DNA of 10,720 bases. It comes from Pleurotus ostreatus/Saccharomyces cerevisiae fusant (lineage: Eukaryota > Opisthokonta). This document shows, one piece after another, positions 7,189 through 10,720 of this stretch. The stretch is from assembly GCA_024196135.1 (NCBI GenBank), contig JAMQCK010001210.1, positions 1-10,720 on the forward strand, given 5' to 3'. The translations under genes were made by a program, and so were the position numbers. The notes below the pieces were generated by a model. The model searched no databases. It was not told the DNA's origin and was given only the letters and a program-made list of their open reading frames with translations. Numbering within the stretch: position 1 is the stretch's first letter; each line of letters begins with the position of its first letter.

Positions 7189-9437
7189 ATGCCGTCAGAG
7201 ATCGCCTGGAAGCAGTACTTTGACGTGCTGAAGAACGTCGTATGCGTGTACATCGTCGCGCGCCAGCTCCTTAAACTCAAGCGCCATGTACTCGCTCGCG
7301 GTCTGACCGGCTCTGTGTACGAGGTGTACGCAGCGATGCAGCAGGTGCGTTCACTCGTGGCACACTGTATCTCTGTTGATCTCAACAACCTGTGTCTTAG
7401 CGCGCCCTCCAACTCGCTCTCCGCCTCCCCTCCATGCAGAAGAAGGTCCGAACCGAGATGGACAAGGCGAAGCTTGACATTGAGAACAAGCTCGTCCCGA
7501 AGGGCCCTGATGTTACTCGGCACCTGACGCTGCCACCTACCGGCCTCTCTGCAGAGGACGTCTTTGCAGAGATGGACAAGTTGGATAAGGAGGGGTTGTC
7601 GCACACGGATTGGTCCAAGGGCAAAATCTCGGGCGCTGTCTATCGTGCGTGTCCCCCTTCCGTTATCTCAATTTGCACATGATTTCCAGGACGCCATGCT
7701 AACACTACCTGCAGATGGTGGCGAGGAACTTTCCAAACTTATCGCAGCGGCGTACACTCGTTACCTTGTCTCGAACCCCCTTCATCCGGATGCCTTCCCT
7801 GCGGTGCGCAAGATGGAGGCTGAGATCCTCTCCATGGTCCTACGCATGTACAACAACCCGACAGGCGCAGGTACTATGACCAGCGGGGGCACCGAATCCA
7901 TTGTCATGGCTGTCAAGACGTACCGCGACTGGGCGCGCGCTACAAAGGGTATCACGGAGCCCGAAATGTGCGTAAGCCCTCTTCGTGTGGGCTTGTCAGG
8001 GCAGAGGTATACTAACGTTCCCCAAAGGGTCATCCCCTCGAGCGCGCATGCTGCCTTTGACAAGGGGGCGGCCTACATGGGTATCAAGGTGCATACCATC
8101 CCGGTAGACCCGGTGACACGGCGAGTCAACATCAAGCGTGTAAGAAGAGCAATGTGAGCAGCTCGTACCCCTCTTTACTAATCGTCTTATGAACCAATGT
8201 TTAGCAACTCGAACACCATCCTCGTGAGTCTTCGCACCTCGCTGAGCATACCAGGTCACTGACCATCATTTCTACATAGCTCGTCGGCTCCACCATCAAC
8301 TTCCCCGATGGCAACCAAGACGACATTGTCGCCCTCGGCCAGCTCGCCAAGAAGTACGGCGCCGGGCTGCACGTCGACTGCTGCTTGGGCTCGTTCATCG
8401 TGCCCTTTATCGAGCCCGCAGGTCTCGCAGATGATGAGCGCTTCAAGCTGCTGCCCTTCGACTTCCGTGTCGAAGGCGTGACGAGCATCAGCTGTGATAC
8501 GCACAAGGTTAGTTCACAATAGCAGCTCTTCTCTCTTTTACTTCGTCACTGCTTGGAACAGGTACTGACGAACTATTCCTGCAGTATGGCTTCGCTCCGA
8601 AGGGCACGTCCGTCATCATGTATAAGGACGCCAGCCTTCGCCGATTCCAGTACTATGTTAACACGACATGGTCTGGCGGTGTCTACGCCTCGCCGAGCTT
8701 GTCGGGCTCGCGTCCTGGTGCGCTGATTGCTGGAACCTGGGCTGCGATGCAGCATATTGGCTACGAGTGCGTGACTGCGTCTCTTTGCATGTGAAGAAGT
8801 GCTCTTGCTGACCCAATGTTGCATGCAGGGGCTACCTCAAGTCGTGCCGTGACATCGTCACCTGCGCGCGCTATATCGCACGGCGCATCGAGGAAGAAAT
8901 CCCGGAGTTGCACATCATGGGCGCACCTCCGGCATCGGTGGTCGCTTTCGCGGCGAAGGACGACAAGAAGGTCGGTGTCATCATATGAAAACTACTGTCA
9001 GATGTCGACTGACGGCTTATGCCTGCAGCTTGAAATCTTCGAGGTCGGTGACGCCATGAGCCGTCGGGGCTGGCACTTGAATGCCATCAACGACGGCGCC
9101 CCAGGTGGCAAGGGCGTGCATTTGGCGGTGACGGTGCGTTCGATACGCTTACGCTTGCTCTTCGTTGCGCTGACACCGACGTATGATAGCGCTTGACGGT
9201 CCCCAACCAAGACGTCTTCATCGAGGACTTGAAGGATTCGGTCCGCGAGGCAGGCGTGAGTCCTTCGGGTAAGGGCACGATGGTCGCTGTGTATGGTAAG
9301 CAACATTGCGTACATATTTAAGGCGAGCCAATGAGGCTTACCGCGTCCTTACAGGTCTCGGCTCCTCGAGCGCCATCGGCCCGTCGCTTGTTGGCGAGCT
9401 CGCGGAGGCGTTCATCGATGCGACGCTCAAGGCGTAA
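7189..9437 (+). CDS. DPL1: Sphingosine-1-phosphate lyase (PLP-dependent)
   Basis: Cleaves phosphorylated long-chain bases to a fatty aldehyde and phosphoethanolamine (EC 4.1.2.27), the exit step of sphingolipid breakdown, in the ER membrane. Eleven exons: 7189-7344, 7401-7644, 7715-7967, 8028-8153, 8205-8223, 8280-8507, 8585-8766, 8829-8970, 9029-9133, 9190-9295, 9355-9437, joining to 547 residues (human enzyme 568). Introns are 51-77 nt. The ATG at 7189 is the first after an in-frame TAA at 7138. A hydrophobic segment (about 10-28) is the membrane anchor. Group II decarboxylase-fold landmarks: TSGGTES (189-195), [10 protein letters not shown] with Asp299 for the PLP ring nitrogen, SCDTHKYGF with Lys342 as the Schiff-base lysine, and SGSRPG just after. 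Yeast Dpl1 and human SGPL1 share these. All joins are in frame and no key residue is missing. Exon 5 is only 19 nt. Confidence 0.96.
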
Positions 9438-9457
9438 TCACTGCCTCGATGGAGACG

Positions 9458-9486
9458 GGATGCAGGCATGTGAGATGACTGCATCC
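9458..9486 (+). other. Predicted stem-loop in the DPL1 3' UTR
   Basis: GGATGCAG (9458-9465) and CTGCATCC (9479-9486) are perfect 8-bp complements around a 13-base loop, starting 20 nt after the DPL1 stop, so it should be in the mRNA. One G-U pair could extend the stem. No known motif recognised. Confidence 0.45.
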
Positions 9487-9928
9487 TTCGGCCTGAATAC
9501 CACCGTTTGAACACTGGACACGAATAGATGCATGGAGGGATACCCGAGAGGGACTCGGTAGGACTATTAATGTTGTCTGGTAAATTTTCTGTCATTTATG
9601 TACCACCTTGCTTATCACGGCTGCAAAGATGCTCTTGTTCCATGCAAGCGCTCGAGAAGACGATAGAAAGAGGCTGTGATGCGTTGGCTGCTGCCATGCC
9701 CAAGATGATGCTCGTGGCAGTTGTGGGTCCAGTTCGGCATGTTCCGTGGGTGGCACCCCCATGTTCATTTTGGACATCTGGTAGGTATCTCCGCCGCTGT
9801 TACCCTCCTCGCCATTCGCCATAGCAGCTGTGTCTCGTCGCTCGTCCGACCAAAGCCGGATGGAAAATTTACTGGTGCCCTCTATCACCCCCTCCCGCGG
9901 TACTCCGCACCAGGAAGCGTTCTCATTT

Positions 9929-9942
9929 CCCCGCCTGCGGGG
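9929..9942. repeat. Short GC palindrome
   Basis: CCCCGC and GCGGGG, perfect 6-bp arms around CT, lying 32 bases left of the larger inverted repeat. It is one of several GGGG/CCCC boxes in this gene-free stretch; function unknown. Confidence 0.4.
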
Positions 9943-9973
9943 CGTGCCACATTTCTCGACTTCGCTGCTGACC

Positions 9974-10116
9974 TTCGACGCGGGGACACGAAGCGCTCCC
10001 CAGCTTGCTGTCTACCTTCGCTTTGAACCTCCGACGAACACCTTCCCTTCGCCCCGAGGTGCTGTACGCCTTCGCTTCGTGTCCCCACATCTGCTGAGCG
10101 TCCTCCCCGCGTCGAA
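9974..10116. repeat. Interrupted 22-nt inverted repeat
   Basis: The left arm 9974-9995 is contiguous. Its right-arm complement is split: 10073-10086 pairs with 9982-9995 (14 bp, perfect) and 10104-10116 pairs with 9974-9986 (13 bp, perfect). The two right-arm pieces share a TCCCC that is present twice (10082-10086 and 10104-10108), flanking 17 other bases. Removing one TCCCC plus the 17 bases gives a perfect 22-bp right arm. The inner spacer is 77 bases. No transposase frame or target-site duplication outside the arms was seen. Confidence 0.6.
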
Positions 10117-10720
10117 CACGCACCTTCGGTGTGGGGCACGCGGGCTTTACTCGCTCGACAGCGGGGTCTGCCAGCGTGGGGAATGTCTTCTATCCATCCG
10201 TACGCGGGGCGCTGTACGATCAGAATACGATGCGCTCTGTCCCCGGAGCGCGAATTCTGTCAATCCGGCTAGCTGGAGGTGGGCGATGTGCGAGGAAGGT
10301 ACGGCAGTGCGGGGGAACGGTGCGACGGGGTCGTGTGAGGGCGTATAACTATGTCTTCGGCCGCAAAGTGGGCCCCAAACGAGGCTTTCGGAGCGTGTAG
10401 CTGCCATGACGTCCGGAGGTTCTATGCCAGCTCTGCCCCCGCCTGCCGTGCTTCGCGAATGTCGGCTTGCTCGTCTCTTTGCTGCGCCCCTGGCCCTTAT
10501 CCGCCGCAGGCTATCTGGCCGTCGAAGAGACGGGCTTCATAGCTGGAAGAAAGGTTAACGGTGGCTTAATCTCTTTGAGGCTTCGGATACGAGCAATGGC
10601 TTCGGCGCAGCGGATATGTCTGTGGGATGTCCTTCCATCGGACAACGGCCGGAATCTGTGGCATAGACGACGACCACTTCTTTATTTTTCCCCCTGCGAG
10701 CGACAATGATGCAGCCAAGA

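Larger units (their letters stand above)
9438..10720. other. Gene-free right-hand region, DPL1 3' end and unassigned DNA
   Basis: I find no supportable gene in these 1283 bases. The first 150-200 bases are probably the DPL1 3' UTR. Several frames are open (for example 9830-10348 plus, 172 codons; 10147-10407 minus), but all overlap one another, are Arg/Ser/Pro-rich as expected of random GC-rich DNA, and match no family I recognise. Between about 9929 and 10330 there are many GGGG and CCCC boxes and several inverted repeats. The last 40 bases contain a T-rich tract and two ATGs at 10706 and 10709, possibly a gene start beyond the edge, but this cannot be judged from 15 bases. Confidence 0.6.

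Noticed and set aside
9830..10348. Plus-strand open frame of 172 codons
   Set aside because: No recognisable domain, Arg/Ser/Pro-rich composition, overlaps other open frames on both strands and covers the inverted repeat; long frames without stops are common in GC-rich DNA.
10467..10709. Plus-strand frame of 80 codons near the right edge
   Set aside because: No family resemblance, no promoter or splice evidence.
10706..10720. Possible gene start (two ATGs after a T-rich tract)
   Set aside because: Only five codons are visible; cannot be told from chance.
1..10720. tRNA, rRNA, CRISPR array, transposase or biosynthetic cluster
   Set aside because: I scanned for T-loop motifs, regularly spaced repeats and mobile-element proteins on both strands and found none; the genes are unrelated housekeeping functions.

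Overview
This window is nuclear DNA from a filamentous fungus, most likely a basidiomycete of the Agaricomycetes. The evidence is a GC-rich base composition, dense short introns (mostly 47-77 nt) with GTRNGT-type donors and CTRAY-type branch sites, and gene families read at the protein level. No prokaryotic, viral or CRISPR features were seen. I could not run any homology search, so family calls rest on motifs and on exon joins that restore known protein cores.

Layout, left to right. (1) 1-1200, minus strand: the 5' part (400 codons) of a gene running off the left edge; its N-terminal domain resembles the GTPBP1/GTPBP2 GTP-binding proteins. (2) 1565-3428, minus: a three-exon CDC20/Slp1-type activator of the anaphase-promoting complex. 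(3) 3429-4271: a long head-to-head intergenic region with the peroxidase promoter (E-box, CCAAT box, TATA box). (4) 4272-5828, plus: mitochondrial cytochrome c peroxidase, nine exons, all catalytic residues intact. (5) 5829-6204: convergent 3' ends. (6) 6205-7000, minus: prefoldin subunit 4, five exons. (7) 7001-7188: a 188-bp shared promoter. (8) 7189-9437, plus: sphingosine-1-phosphate lyase, eleven exons, with its PLP lysine. (9) 9438-10720: no supportable gene, but two candidate 3' UTR hairpins and an interrupted 22-nt inverted repeat.

The genes are unrelated housekeeping functions: cell-cycle control, peroxide detoxification in mitochondria, cytosolic chaperoning and sphingolipid breakdown. 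Their arrangement (two divergent pairs and one convergent pair) is ordinary for a compact fungal genome, and nothing suggests a biosynthetic cluster or defence system. The observations worth a second look are a degenerate C-box and an LR rather than IR tail in the CDC20 protein, three coding microexons of 17-19 nt, a hairpin over a predicted branch site, and the interrupted inverted repeat in the right-hand gene-free region. I did not find a convincing undescribed biological system.
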